From Dryas octopetala (lineage: Eukaryota; Streptophyta; Magnoliopsida; Rosales; Rosaceae), in NCBI GenBank assembly GCA_963921425.1, contig OY992839.1:8349409-8413408 (forward strand): 64,000 bases of DNA, read 5' to 3'. Shown here one piece after another: positions 24,897 to 37,345 of this stretch (the stretch's first letter is position 1; the number at the start of each line of letters is the position of its first letter). The position numbers and the translations under genes are program-made. The notes under the pieces are model-generated. The model did not search any database and was not told where the DNA came from. It saw nothing but the letters and a program-made list of their open reading frames with translations.

Positions 24897-27004
24897 TCCT
24901 CTGCTTCTTCCTCTGTTTCTCAGTTGCTGTTTGCTAAGAAGGTAGTAAAGCAAATTAATGATTATCAAGCTTTCCTTATATAAAGAAAAGAGATTGGTGA
25001 ATTAGAAAATTAAAATGACATAAGAAAAGACATTTTATAACTTAGTGCTTGTCTTATCTTCTCCATACCATCGAAGAAAAGGGAACAAGTGGGTACGTAG
25101 GGTCCTTTCCTTTTGTAGTTTGTGTGGAAATTATACATATATTGGCCGTCTTGATTGACCGGTAATTCTTGATTAGTATTAGAGGTGTGAAATGGGACCG
25201 CACGAGCACGAAACAGGTTAGACGGCACAAGCATTACACATGCATGTGTTGGGATCGGTTGAATTTTTTAACCCAGTAGGCACGGCACGAGCATGAAATT
25301 GGGCTGAATTATGCACAACTCATTTAACCTTGTTTTTACATTTTTAAAGAACTTTTCAACAAAAAAATTCGTTTTTCCAAGCAAAAAAATATTAATATTT
25401 AGTTATAAGAAAGAAAAAATGACATAAAACAAGTTTTCTAACCCTAAAAAGATCAAAAGAAAATAGGCTTGTGGGGCAGCCTGTTTAAGGCATGACACAA
25501 GCATGAAAGGGCTATAGAATGTGAATCATGACCTAGGTTTTAATTATTTGGGTTGGTACAAACACGACATGATTATTAAAATAATTGAAATATCTCTTAA
25601 GACCGTCATTTGACCTTAATATTGCAGTATCTCCTTAAAATAATTGTGATTTTAGTCCCTAAATACAACCGGCCAAACGAAAAAGTAACCCTACATTAGA
25701 TTGTCACACCATACCATACCATTATAAGCTAACATGCTATGTAGGATGGGAGAACAAAAGTTACTAAAATTGTAGGGTTGTAGGTAATATGTCTTTGTCA
25801 CAGACCATTGTTTACTTCAAAGAATCACACTACATTTACATAGCTAATGTGACGTGCAACATGCATGTCTTTGTAAGTTGAACACTTCAACATCATCTAT
25901 TTACTTCTCCATTGCTATATTTAAGCAAAAAACCAATGACTGACCCAATGACCTTTAAACTTTGTCCAATTTAAGGAACTTGCCACTTTAACCCTTCTGC
26001 ATTCTGCAGAACACCAATAATAAAACATGATTGATCTCCATGGCATTAGAATGCTTTTTAACTGCGTTTTCTTCTTGGACAACACTTCAGTCTCTTTTTC
26101 TCTCATTTCTCTCTTCTCCTCTTGCATCAATCTCAGTTTTTTTTTTTTTTTTTTTCTCAAGAATATCATCATTTTTTCTGCCACTTTCATCAAGCTACCA
26201 GTTCTCATTCTGCAAATTCGATCGGGTGATCTATCTCTAACCCTCTACTTACTCCCTCTTATATTTGGATTCCGCAAACTTAATTTCGTTTATTCTTTCT
26301 TTCAATCTCAGAACTATAAAATACAATCTTAGCTGCTTGGAAGTGACTTGGTTAATTTGATGGAGTGTTTTGTTTTCTCCATGGCATTATACATTATATG
26401 TTTTATGAACTGGGTTTTCTTCTGGGTTGATTTAGTTTCTTGTTTTTGGCTTCGTGTTACTTATTAGGCTTTGTTAGGCTTTGTCTTTGGTACATTCGGG
26501 GGCCAAAGGCATATTTGCTTGCACTATTGATTAGTAAGAGTTTTAAGTCCGAATCTCTAGCATGAAACACACATATTACCTTCATATAACACAGAGGCAC
26601 ATATGAATTAGAGGCATATGCTTTGCACACATGTATTTTTATATAACTATAAGTAAGAACATATAGCACGATGATGACTAAAAGAAGAGAACGTTAAGTA
26701 ACTATTAATGTATAAAAATTAAAAAAATCTATTGTATTCAGTTGCGTTTTAGGCTTTTAGCTAATGAAATGAGAGAGATATTTTTGTATCTGCAAGTTTT
26801 CATTTTTCTTTTCTTAGTTACCAAACAGATCTTTGTTTGAATGTCTACACTGAGCTCATTTTCTGTCACAAAAAAATTGATCTTTATGTTTTTTATTTTT
26901 ATGTTTCTTCTTCATCCCAGCAGCCTTCACATCCAGAGCCTTCCCCTTAAGCTTCAGCTTCCCACCAACAACATTCTTACTGACATTGACAGAGGAGATC
27001 GAAA
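24897..27004. other. Divergent intergenic region between the WAK-like gene and the B3 array
   Basis: It holds both 5' flanks. At about 25,178-25,590 a segment begins TTAGAGGTGTGAAATGGGAC, with repeated CGGCACGAGCA words, a pattern typical of decayed hAT-like non-autonomous elements. From about 26,090 on, the sequence (pyrimidine-rich TCTCTC run, T-run, then TTTCGTTTATTCTTTCTTTC) is shared with the flanks of units C and D, so it is the start of the tandem array. No gene is seen. Confidence 0.5.
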
Positions 27005-28758
27005 ATGGTGAGAAAAATGCCCAACAATGGTATCAAGAAGAAGAGGCCTTCTTTCTTCAAGATTATTCTTGCTGATTACAGCACTGGTCAAATGGTAATT
27101 AACTCCAACTACTGCTGTGTGTCTGTGTCTTTGATCAATTTCCTGCATTTCTTGAATATTGTTGTTTGTTACTCTCCAACTATATTTATACTTATTTATA
27201 CTTAAGTTCTCCATTAATTGCATAATTCTGAAATTTTTGTTTCTCTTGTCTTTTTGTTTGTTTCTTAAAGCGAATCCCACCAAGTTTCTTGAAGAATATA
27301 AGGAACGATCTGTCTGAGAGGGCAACTTTGAAATTGAAGCATTCTTCAGATTGTTCATGGACTGTTAAAGTCATAGAAACAACAGGAGGTGTATATTTCA
27401 GGGATGGCTGGCAGGAGTTTTTGAAGGACAACTCTTTAGGTGACAAGGACCTCTTAGTGTTCAAATATGATGGGAAAATGCATTTCAGGATACGGATTTT
27501 TTGCAAAAATGCGTGTGAGAGAGTCGAATTTCCCGACACCAGAAGAACACATCAAAATTCCACCACTGCTAACTCTAAAAGGCCTCCTGGTAGACCAAAG
27601 AAGTCTTGCAAAGATAATTCAGGTATCTCCTGAACACATTTATGGACATATATATTACTCATGGAACCCATAACTCATTCACATGTATATAACTTAACTA
27701 CTCTTGGTATGTGTTCTTTTTGTATGTGAAGCTGCAGGTAAAAACCTCCCAAGTCGTAAATCTGTTGAATTCATAGAGATTAAAGAAGAGGAAGAAGATT
27801 ACCAAGACAACACAGCTGAGGATGGGGAAGCTGCTGAATCTTTCAAAACCAAGTTCCCTCATTTTGCAAGCAAAATTAACAGACATTATTGTGTGGTAAG
27901 CAAGCTAACCGACCCTTTACTTAGTTGTTTCCATTTTTTTCTTTTAGTGGAGTTTTAGGTCATCATTTTTGTGACAAAAATATAGGCAACATGGTGTACA
28001 TGGGTGTATGAGTGACTGGTTTTGCCAAGTTGCTTTTGGAATCTATTTCATCATCTTGAAGTTTTCAAATACATGTATGATTGTATAAATGATCTTAGGA
28101 CTACATGTTAGATTATACATAGCCCCTGCAGGGTCAGATAAGAGAATTGGATGCTCAGATTGCAACACCTTTTCATATTTTGGTATACTATGTTTGATTC
28201 TGAAATGAGACATAGGCATTCATGCAGCATAGGATTCCAAACTATGCATTCGATCAATATTTAGTCATATCTTCTCTGCCCATTTCTATGCAACTATTCA
28301 ACTAGTGCAGATGAAATTGCCAAAACTATAAAACCTTCAAAACAGAGCAATTTAGTGAACTTTGATGTTTATGTAAATTTAGTGAACGAAATTCTTGTGA
28401 GTGCTATGTGAATTTCTTGCTGTGTTTGGTGTTGTTTGAACTTTTGGGGTTCACTCTCTCTCTCTCTCTCTCTGACATTTCATATTTACAACTGATATAT
28501 TGGATGTGATCACTCATGCAGTCAGTCCCCACAGCCTTCTCTAGGAAGCATCTTTCTCCAGGCAAATTCAAGGCTTCCCTGAAAGATTCAAAGGGAACAA
28601 AAACATGGGAAGTGAGTGTTGTGCCTACCTGTGGAACACACCAGATTTGCAGAGGGTGGGTTGCTTTCGCACGTGTCAACCAAGTCGAGCTTGATGATGT
28701 CTGCATATTTGAGCTTGTGAGCAGAAACAAAATGGTGGTTCACATTTTTAGGAAGTGA
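27005..28758 (+). CDS. VRN1/REM-type B3 transcription factor, array unit A, 4 exons
   Basis: Exons: 27005-27094, 27271-27622, 27732-27895, 28522-28758, 280 residues. The N-terminal B3 domain (about residues 13-115) starts PSFFKIILADYS, continues RIPPSFLKNIRNDLSERATL across the exon 1/2 join, and has the conserved DGWQEFLKDNSLGDKDLLVF core. A basic linker follows with an AT-hook-like KRPPGRPKK and an acidic IKEEEEDYQD stretch. A second B3 (about 187-280) carries FSRKHLSPGKFKASL and CRGWVAFARVN. Two B3 domains around a variable linker is the VRN1/REM layout. VRN1 binds DNA with little sequence preference in the nucleus and helps repress FLC in Arabidopsis; the target here is unknown. This is the least rearranged unit of the array. 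Confidence 0.9.
28454..28475. repeat. (CT)11 tract in intron 3 of unit A
   Basis: It is the homologue of longer CT tracts at the same intron position in other units, about 45 bases before the last acceptor. Confidence 0.9.
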
Positions 28759-30873
28759 GTTTGAAGCTGTTAACATGGTAGTTTAAGTTAATTGTGAGCA
28801 TGAGGATTTTCTTGCTAAGTAGACATACTAGTACTGTACTGGTGGCTTGTATTGGTTGTATGGTATATTTACTGTTTAGTATTATGAAAGATTAAGAATT
28901 TGGATATTGGGATGTATGGAATTTTTAGTTTTAGATAGTCAAAAATGAATTAAGTCTCCATTTTTATTTACATTTGTATATCTTTAATGTTACACACCAT
29001 ATGCTATAATAAGTTATTGACATGTTGACAGACTATTATCAAAATGAGAACCATAACTTAGAAGAATTAAGAGCTGCAATTAAACTTACAACATATTCTA
29101 TAATAAATCTCATCAACTTTGGGCATAAACACAGCAAGTTGGGCATTACTTCTCTGCAATTAAACCCTTCTGGATTTGTATCTGAGCATGGATCATAAAC
29201 ATTGTTTGTATCAATTGCATCTGCAACAAACATACTCATTATCAACAGCAAGGATCTTGATCATCGTCTTTTTCACCATTGTTATTGTCCCCATCATGGA
29301 CAGGTCTTCACCTTCACCAATTAGTCTGAATCAATGACTATGAGTAGAAAATTCAGTTACCACTTGCAAATAAACATTGGTTGCCAATTGTAAACAAAGA
29401 AGTAAAACACTTCTGAGTTCTAGCCATCAATACAATGCTCATAACATAAAGTGGCGGAGCCAGAATAATTTCATAATGGGGGCGTAATTCTACCAAATAT
29501 TTATTACAATACTTCCATATATTCAGTTTTAAATTCAGCGTTAGAAGGCTCTATGTATTTATCTAGGTGCTTGTGTAATTGTCGGTTAATTATAATATAG
29601 TAACAATCAAATTTTGGAAATAGAAGATTGCTTCTTTTTTTTTTTTCTTCATACTTGTATGTATTAATTTCTTATATTAATATAGTAATCTTTCACAATT
29701 AACTGTAACATAGACTTATATATCTATTATTTTAATGTAATTGTCGACTGTAACTGGTCAACAATTACATTGTAGATGTTAGAGCTGATTATGGTGTTTT
29801 CTTGAATTAAGGAATTCACCCTATAATTGAGGAAATCAGAAGTTTCTGAGATGATTGAGCTGATTGCTTGAACTAGGGATTGAGCCTTAACTAACGATAT
29901 CAGAAAGGATACTACAGCTGTTATATGTAATTATGGCATTCATTTGTAAAGACTCAATCTTAGGGAGTTTATAGCTATAGTTTTGGAGAAGTAAATATTC
30001 ATTGTAATATAATGGTCCAGTATATAAGGATAGCATTATGCTAAGGAAAGGGACAGAAAATATTTTCTGAAAAATCATTTTGACAGTAGAGTGATGACTT
30101 ATGAGTGTTCAAACATAAGTAGAGAGTGACAAAAAATTTGGTAAAACTGTAGGGTTGTACATATGGCACTTAATTCTTTACTTCACATTACACATGTGAT
30201 GTACAAGTAAAATTTTCATATAATGGGTACACACATTTACTATTTAAGTTTCTCTTATTACGTGCTAATGAACGTGATGAGAGAGATAGACACATAAAGT
30301 GTATACACTTGAAGGTAAGTTTTTTCTCGTGATGTACATATAGACTTGAATCCAGCTCAATGTAACTGATGGGTGCAATAATGTAGCTAGTAGAGACACT
30401 GCCATAAGTGTCTTAGGTGCTAAATTTCTAACGTGTGCTGTTCTACCATACAAGGCAGTGCACTGAACGGGTACATAGTGTATCATAAGGTAGATTCATA
30501 GTTATTTTCCTTGAGGTGTGGGAAAAAGTGTTTTAAGTAAAAGGACCATGCATTCTTTTTTTTGGTCAATAAAGCACTAAGTATTTACTTTTACATTGCT
30601 AAGTGTATGCAAAAGCCGAAAAGGAATAATAATGTATGCTGCTCATTATAACGGTCTTTTTCCTTTTGTTTGTTCTCCTACTTCAGTATGCAGAACACCA
30701 AAAATACCTGGTTCAAGCCACCATCAAATGGAGAAAAAAAATTGATCTTTATGTTTTTTCTTTTGCTTTTACTTCATCATCCCAGCAGCCTTCAGATCTA
30801 GAGCCTTTCCCTTAAGCTTCAGCTTCCCACCAACAAGTCAACAACATTCTTTTTGGCATTGACAGAGTAGAAA
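28759..30873. other. Spacer between B3 units A and B
   Basis: It contains the 3' flank of unit A, then the broken EXPP1-like copy (29,091-29,450). Next, at about 29,450, comes a short segment beginning GTGGCGGAGCCAGAATAATT, a word typical of decayed plant transposons. The 5' spacer of unit B starts from about 30,340. No complete gene is present. Confidence 0.5.
29091..29450 (-). pseudogene. Truncated copy of the EXPP1-like gene (5' end only)
   Basis: This matches exon 1 and about 130 bases of 5' flank of the gene at 18.4-19.9 kb. The peptide words VDAID, NNVYDPCSDT, AQLAVFRPK-like remnants and the leader words ACATTGGTTGCCAAT and AATACAATGCTCATA are recognisable. Roughly 110 bases of exon 1 are deleted, the signal-peptide region is out of frame, and exons 2 and 3 are absent. 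Because flank and intron-side sequence are included, it is a DNA-level duplicate and not a retrocopy. Confidence 0.85.
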
Positions 30874-32359
30874 ATGGTGAGAAAAATACCCAACAATGGT
30901 ATCAAGAAGAAGATGCCTTCCTTCTTCAAGATTATTCTTGCTGATTACAGCACTGATCATTTGGTAAATTAACTCCAACTACTGCTGTCTGCCTGTCTTA
31001 GATTTGAGATTTCTTTAATTTCCTGAATACTGTTGTTTGTTACTCTGCAACTATTTGATTTAGAATATATTTTTGGGTTCTTACTGTTATAAGCATATCT
31101 ACTTAAGTTCTCCATCATTTGTGTAATTCTGAAATTTTAGTTTCTCCATTCTTTTTGTTTATTTTCTTAAAGCGAATCCCACCAAGTTTCTTGAAGCATA
31201 TAAGGAATGAACTGTGTGAAAGAGCAACTTTGAAACTGAAGGCTTCTTCAGGTTGTTCATGGAATGTTAAAGTAATAGAAACAACAAGAGGTGTATATTT
31301 GGGGGATGGCTGGCAGGCGTTTTTAAAAGACAACTCTTTAGGTGACAAAGAGTTTTTAGTGTTCAGATATGATGGGAAAATGCATTTCAAAATACAGATT
31401 TTTAACAAAAATGGGTGTGAGAGAGTCGATTTTCCAAGCACCGAAACACATCAAAATCCCACCTCTGCTAACACTAAAAGGACTCATGGTAGACCAAGAA
31501 AATCCCCTGTGATCAGTACCAAGCATTGTCATCCATCATCTACGTCTTGCACAGATAATTCAGGTATCTGCAGAACACATTCATGTACTTATATAACACA
31601 TAATTCATGTACTTATATAACACATAATTCATGTACTTTTGCTGTGTTTTATTTTTGTATGTGAAGCTGCAGGTAAAAATCTGCGAAGTTGTGAATCTGG
31701 TGAAGTCATGGAGAGTAAAGAAGAGAAAGAAGATTACCAAGACAACACAGCTGAGGATTGGGAAGCTGCTAAATCTTTCAAATCCAAATTCCCTCATTTT
31801 ACACGCGTTATTAGAGAACTTTATTCTGTGGTAAGCAAGCTAACCCTTTACTTTACTTGTTTTCATTTTTTCCTTAGTGTCATTTTAGGCCATTATTTCT
31901 GTGAGTCCTGCCTAATAAGCCCCATCCTGCTTAATGCCATCAATTTGTACCTATTAGATTAATATATATGCCCTTACCATATGGAAAAGTAGAACAAAAA
32001 TCTTGTGAGTGTATATGTGAATTTCTTGCTGTGTTTGGTGTTGTTTGTACTTTGAAGAACCAAAATTTTGGGGTTCAGTCTCTCTCTCACATTGCATATC
32101 AACAACTGATATATTGGTGCAGCCAGTCTCCACATCCTTCTCTAGGGAGCATCTTTTTCCAGGAAAATTCAAGGCTTCCCTGCAAAATTCTAAGGGAAAT
32201 AAAACATGGGAAGTGAGTGTTGTGCCTACCTGTGGAACACACCAGCTTTGTAAAGGGTGGATTGCTTTCGCACGTGCCAACCAAGTCAAGCTCAATGATG
32301 TCTGTATATTTGAGCTTGTGGGTAGAAACAAAATGGTGGTTCACATTCTTAGGATGTGA
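30874..32359 (+). CDS. VRN1/REM-type B3 transcription factor, array unit B, 4 exons
   Basis: Exons: 30874-30963, 31173-31563, 31667-31830, 32123-32359, 293 residues. N-terminal B3 about residues 13-115 (RIPPSFLKHIRNELCERATL, DGWQAFLKDNSLGDKEFLVF). The linker has KRTHGRPRKSP, an AT-hook-like core, and is 13 codons longer than in unit A. The C-terminal B3 begins near the end of exon 3 and runs to the stop (FSREHLFPGKFKASL, CKGWIAFARAN). All exon phases match unit A. A second last exon lies 555 bases downstream (32914-33147) and could replace exon 4. Function is inferred from the family only. Confidence 0.88.
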
Positions 32360-32802
32360 GTTTGAATTAGCACCTGTTAACATTTAATTTAGGTTGTGAG
32401 CTTTAAGGTGTTCTAGCTAGCTGATCATTAGACATACTAGTATTGTACATGGCTTGTATTACTTCTCATATTGTATTGGACTGGTTGGTAATGTATTTAT
32501 TAAGAAGTTGGATATTGGTGCAAGATTATGTATTGAGTTTTTATTTTTAAATAGTCAAAAGGTAATTAGTTCATTATCTATTTACATCTATACATCTTTA
32601 GTGTCACACAAAATATGCAATGATAAATTCTTGACTATATCAATAAAGGTCTTCACCTACTCTGCATGCGTGATCCTGCCTATCTAATGCCATCAATTTT
32701 TACCTATTAGATTAATACATATACCTCTACCATATGGAAAAGTAGCACCAAAATCTTGTGTGTTTATGTGATGTGTTTGGTGTTGTTTGAACTTTTGGGG
32801 TT

Positions 32803-32805
<3 letters not shown>

Positions 32806-32859
<54 letters not shown>
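32806..32859. repeat. (CT)27 microsatellite before the duplicated last exon of unit B
   Basis: 54 bases of CT, the longest of the homologous tracts in the array. The tract before the unit B main last exon is only 10 bases (32079-32088). Confidence 0.95.
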
Positions 32860-32863
<4 letters not shown>

Positions 32864-32913
32864 ACACATAGACATTTCATATTTACATATTATATTGGAT
32901 ATGATCGATGCAG

Positions 32914-33147
32914 GCACTCCCCTCACACTTCTCTAAGGAGCATTTTTCTCTAGGAAAATTCAAGGCTTCCCTGAAAAATTCAAAGGGAAGAATATGGGAA
33001 GTGAATGCTGTGCCTTCCAGTGGAACACACAAGTTTTGTAAAGGGTGGGTTGATTTTGCACGTGCTAACCAAGTCAAGCTCCATGATGTCTGCATATTTG
33101 AGCTTGTGAGTAGAAACAAAATGGTGGTTCACAGTTTTAGGAAGTGA
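32914..33147 (+). CDS. Duplicated terminal B3 exon of unit B (candidate alternative last exon)
   Basis: An intact 78-codon phase-0 exon follows a GATGCAG acceptor and ends in its own TGA. It encodes a C-terminal B3 half (FSKEHFSLGKFKASL, CKGWVDFARAN, FELVSRNKMVV) and differs from exon 4 at scattered positions. The intron before it (CCATATGGAAAAG, CT tract) and the 3' flank after it (ACATACTAGTAT) are also copies, so a segment of about 0.75 kb was duplicated in tandem. Splicing from the exon 3 donor at 31830 would keep frame and swap the last B3 half. Whether it is used is unknown. Confidence 0.7.
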   Translation, partial: ALPSHFSKEHFSLGKFKASLKNSKGRIWEVNAVPSSGTHKFCKGWVDFARANQVKLHDVCIFELVSRNKMVVHSFRK

Positions 33148-34807
33148 GTTTGAATTAGCAGCTGTTAACATTGTAATTTAACTTGTGAGGTTTAAGGTTT
33201 TCTAGCTACCATTCATTAGACATACTAGTATTGCACTGCCTTGTATTACTTCTCATATTGTATTGGGTGGTATTGTATTTATTAAGAAGTTGGATATTGG
33301 TGCAAGATTATGAATTGAGTTTTTATATTCAATTAGTCAAAAGTTAATTAGTTCATTGCTTATTTGCTTATTTTGGTGAACACTAATACATGCATCCTTT
33401 TTTTTTTTCACTTTTCAAGTTTCTCACAGAAGTAGTATGATTTTTTTTCAAAGTGAAGAAGACTGCATACAGCATGGTCAATTTGTCACTTTTCCCAAAA
33501 GAAATTTTTTCTCTTTTAGCTAATATTATTTGACCTCTCCGGACAGAAATTTTTTATGGGTGCAACAAGTCATACAAAATTAGTGTAACTTATGACAATA
33601 TAGCTGGTGTGGACAATGCCATTATGTGTCTTGGGTGCCAAAAATCTAACGTGTGCGGTTCTACCATACAAGTGTACAATAGAGAAGATTCATAGCTTTT
33701 TTCCTTGACGTGTGGCCAAATGTGTTGTGACTTGTGAGTTAAACACCATGTGTTTACTTTTTTGGGTGAGACATGTATTTAATTTACTTTTACATTGCTA
33801 AGTGTATGCAAAAATTATAAACAATAATAAAGTATGCTGCTCATTATAATTGTGTTTTTCCATTTCTTTACCTTCATCGAAAACCCAATGATCTTACAAA
33901 AAAAAAAAACAAAAACAACCCAATGACCTTGTACAGTAGTGAAAACTGAAAAGAAATGTGTAAAGGAATTTACCACTTTATCCCTATTGCATTCTGCACC
34001 AATAGTACATGCAGTCTGCACAATAGTACATGCAGCCTGCAGTCTGCGCTCTACTTTCAGCTCTTGCTTGACTACTATGGAGCCTCCCCTGTTAACTAAG
34101 TTTCTTAAAATCTGTTTAGAGTGGTTAGGAGTTGGTTAATCTGGTTAATACCCAACAATTCAGTCTCTCTCTCTTCTCTCCTTTTGTATCAATCTCAGTT
34201 TTTTTTTTTTTTTTCTCAAGAATATTATCATGGTATCAGAGCTAGAGCTACCACAAGGGTAATACCAATCAAACCACGCCTTCTCTGACACTTTCATCAA
34301 GCTTCCAGTTCTCTTCATTCTGCAAATTCTATGTGGTTTATCTCTAACCTCTACTTACTCCCTCTTATATTATGATTCTGCAAGCTTAATTTCGTTGGTT
34401 CTTTCTTTCAATCTCAGAACTATAGAATACAATCTCAGCTGCTTGGAAGTGACTTCTCTAACTTGATGAGTATTTTGTTTTATCCATGGCATTATATATT
34501 TTGCTTTTTGAACTGGGTTTTCTTCTGGGTTGCTGTAGTTCCTTGTTCTTTCCTTCCTGTTACATATTAGGCTTTGTTTAGGCTTTTCCTTTTGCACATT
34601 TGGGGACCCAAAGGCCCAAAAGAGAAAACTTAGTTAGGCTTTTTTAGTTTCATGTTAGTTTGGTAGTTTTTTTGTGTTCTGGGTTTGGGTTTGGGTTTGG
34701 TTTCCCCCTTTTTATCTTTCTCTGTTTTCTGCTCAATAGATTTCCTTTTTAATGCCAATAATGCTGACTGTACAGAGCTTCACTATTGATTTTGACAGAG
34801 GAGAAAA
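33148..34807. other. Spacer between B3 units B and C
   Basis: The 3' flank of unit B is followed by a spacer (33,560-33,740) similar to 30,350-30,560, and then the array-type 5' flank with TCTCTCTCTTCTCTCC and a T run near 34,160-34,215. No gene is seen. Confidence 0.5.
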
Positions 34808-37313
34808 ATGGTGAGAAAAATACCGAGCAATGATATCAAGGAGAAGATGCCTTACTTCTTGAAATTTATTAATGCTGATAACTCCACTGATCATTTGGTA
34901 ATTAACTTTAACTATTTCTGTGTCTTTGATTTCCTGCATTTTCTTGAATACTGTCGTTGTCAATCTGCAACTATTTGGTTTAGAAATTTTCTTGAATACT
35001 GTCGTTGCACATTTCTGAAATTTTAACTCCCATTCTCTTTGTTTCTTAAAGCGAATCCCATCAAGTTTCTTGAAGCATATATGGGATGAACTGTCTGAGA
35101 GGGCAACTTTGAAATTGAAGGCTTTTTCAGGTTTTTCATGGAATGTTGAAGTAATAAAAACAACAAGAGGTGTATATTTAGGGGATGGCTGGCAGGAGTT
35201 TTTAAAACACAACTCTTTAGGTGACTATGAGTTTTTAGTATTCAGATATGATGGAAAAATGCATTTCACCATACAGATTTTTGGAAGAAATGGGTGTGAG
35301 AGAGTTGAATTTCCCAACATCAGAACACATCAAAATCCCACCTTTGCTAACACTAAAAGGCCTCGTGAATCCCCTGTCATCACTAAGCGCCTTCGTCCAT
35401 CATCGAGTTCTTGTAAAGATAATTCAGGTATCTACAGAACACATTGATGTACATATATATTACTAGTGGAACCCATAATTCACGTACACATATATTACTC
35501 TTGCCCTGTTTTATTTTTGTATGTGAAGTTGCAGGTAAGAATCTCCCAAGTTGTAAATCTGATATATTCAAAGATGTTAAAGAAGAGGAAGAAGATCCCA
35601 CCTTTTCTAACACCAAAAGGCCTCGTGGTAGACCGAGAATACACCCTGTGATCAGTACTAAGCAGCACCTTCGTCCATCATCGGAGTCTTGCAAAGATAA
35701 TTCAGGTATCTGCAGAACACATTGATGTACAATTGTACATATATATTACTAGTGGAACCTATAATTATGTACGCATTTATTACTCTTGCTATGTTTTATT
35801 TTTGTATGTGAAGCTGAAGGTAAAAATCTCCCAAGTTGTGAATCTGATAAACTCAAAGAGGTTAAAGAAGAGGAAGAAGATTGCCAAGACCACGCAGCTG
35901 AGGATCGGGAAACTGCTGAATCTTTCAAATCCAAATATCCTCATTTTAAAAGCATTATTAGAAGACCTTATTGTGTGGTAAGCAAACTTACCCTTTACTT
36001 TAGTTGTTTTCATTTTTTCTTTGGTGTAATTTTAGCCAAACAAACAACATCTTATGATCTTAAGATTGAGAAACTTTATGTATTATGTTCTAGACAAAGT
36101 TAAGCCCCTGCCTATCTAATGCCATCTATTTGTACTTACCTATTAGATTAATATATATACATGCTAACATGCACTACCATATGGAAAAGCAGAACAAATT
36201 TGTGAGTGTTTATGCGAATTTCTTGCTGTGTTTGGTGTTTTCTGAACTTTTGGGGTTCAATCTCTCCCTCTCCCACGCACACACACAGACATTTCATATT
36301 TACAATTGATATATTGGATGTGATCACTCATGCAGGTAATCCCCACACCCTTCTCTAGGGAGCATCTCTCTCCAGGCAAATTCAAGGCTTCCCTGAAAAA
36401 TTCAAAGGGAAAAACATGGGAAGTGAGTTTTGTGCCTTCCCGGGCAACACACCAGCTTTGTAAAGGGTGGGTTGCTTTTGCACGTGCTAACCAAGTCAAG
36501 CTCCATGATGTCTGCATATTTGAGCTTGTTAGTAGAAACACAATGGTAGGTCACATTTTTAGGAAGTTTAAATCTGATAAACTCGAAGAGGTTAAAGAGG
36601 AGGAAGAAGATCCCACCTTTGCTAACACCAAAAGGCCTCGTGGTAGACCAAGAAAATCCCCTGTGATCAGTACTAAGCAGCACCTTCGTCCACCATCGAA
36701 GTCTTGCAAAGATAATTCAGGTATCTGCAGAACACATTGATGTACATATATTATATATTACTAGTGGAACACATAATTCATGGACACATATATATTACAC
36801 TTGCTATGTTTTATTTTTGTATGTGAAGCTGCAGGTAGAAATCTCCCAAGTTGTGAATCTGATAAACTCAAAGAGGTTAAAGAAGAGGAAGAAGATTACC
36901 AAGACAATACAGCTGAGGATTGGGAAACTGCTGAATCTTTCAAATCCAAATTTCCTCATTTTCAAAGTGTTATTAAAAGCCATTATTCTGTGGTAAGCAA
37001 ACTAACCCTTTACTTTAATTGTTTTCATTTTCTCTTTTACTATAATTTTAGGCCATCATTTTTGTGACTCCTACCTAATAAGCCGCAATCGGACAACATC
37101 TTATGATCTTAAGAGTGAGGAACTTTATGCATTATGTTCTAGACACAATTAATCCCCTTCCTATCTAATGCCATAAATTTGTAACTATTAGATTAATGTG
37201 TATATATATATATATATGCCTATATATACCATATGGAAAAGTAGAACAAATTTGTGAGTGTTTATGTGAATTTCTTGCTGTGTTTAGAGTTTTTCTGGAC
37301 TTTTGGGGTTCAA

Positions 37314-37345
<32 letters not shown>

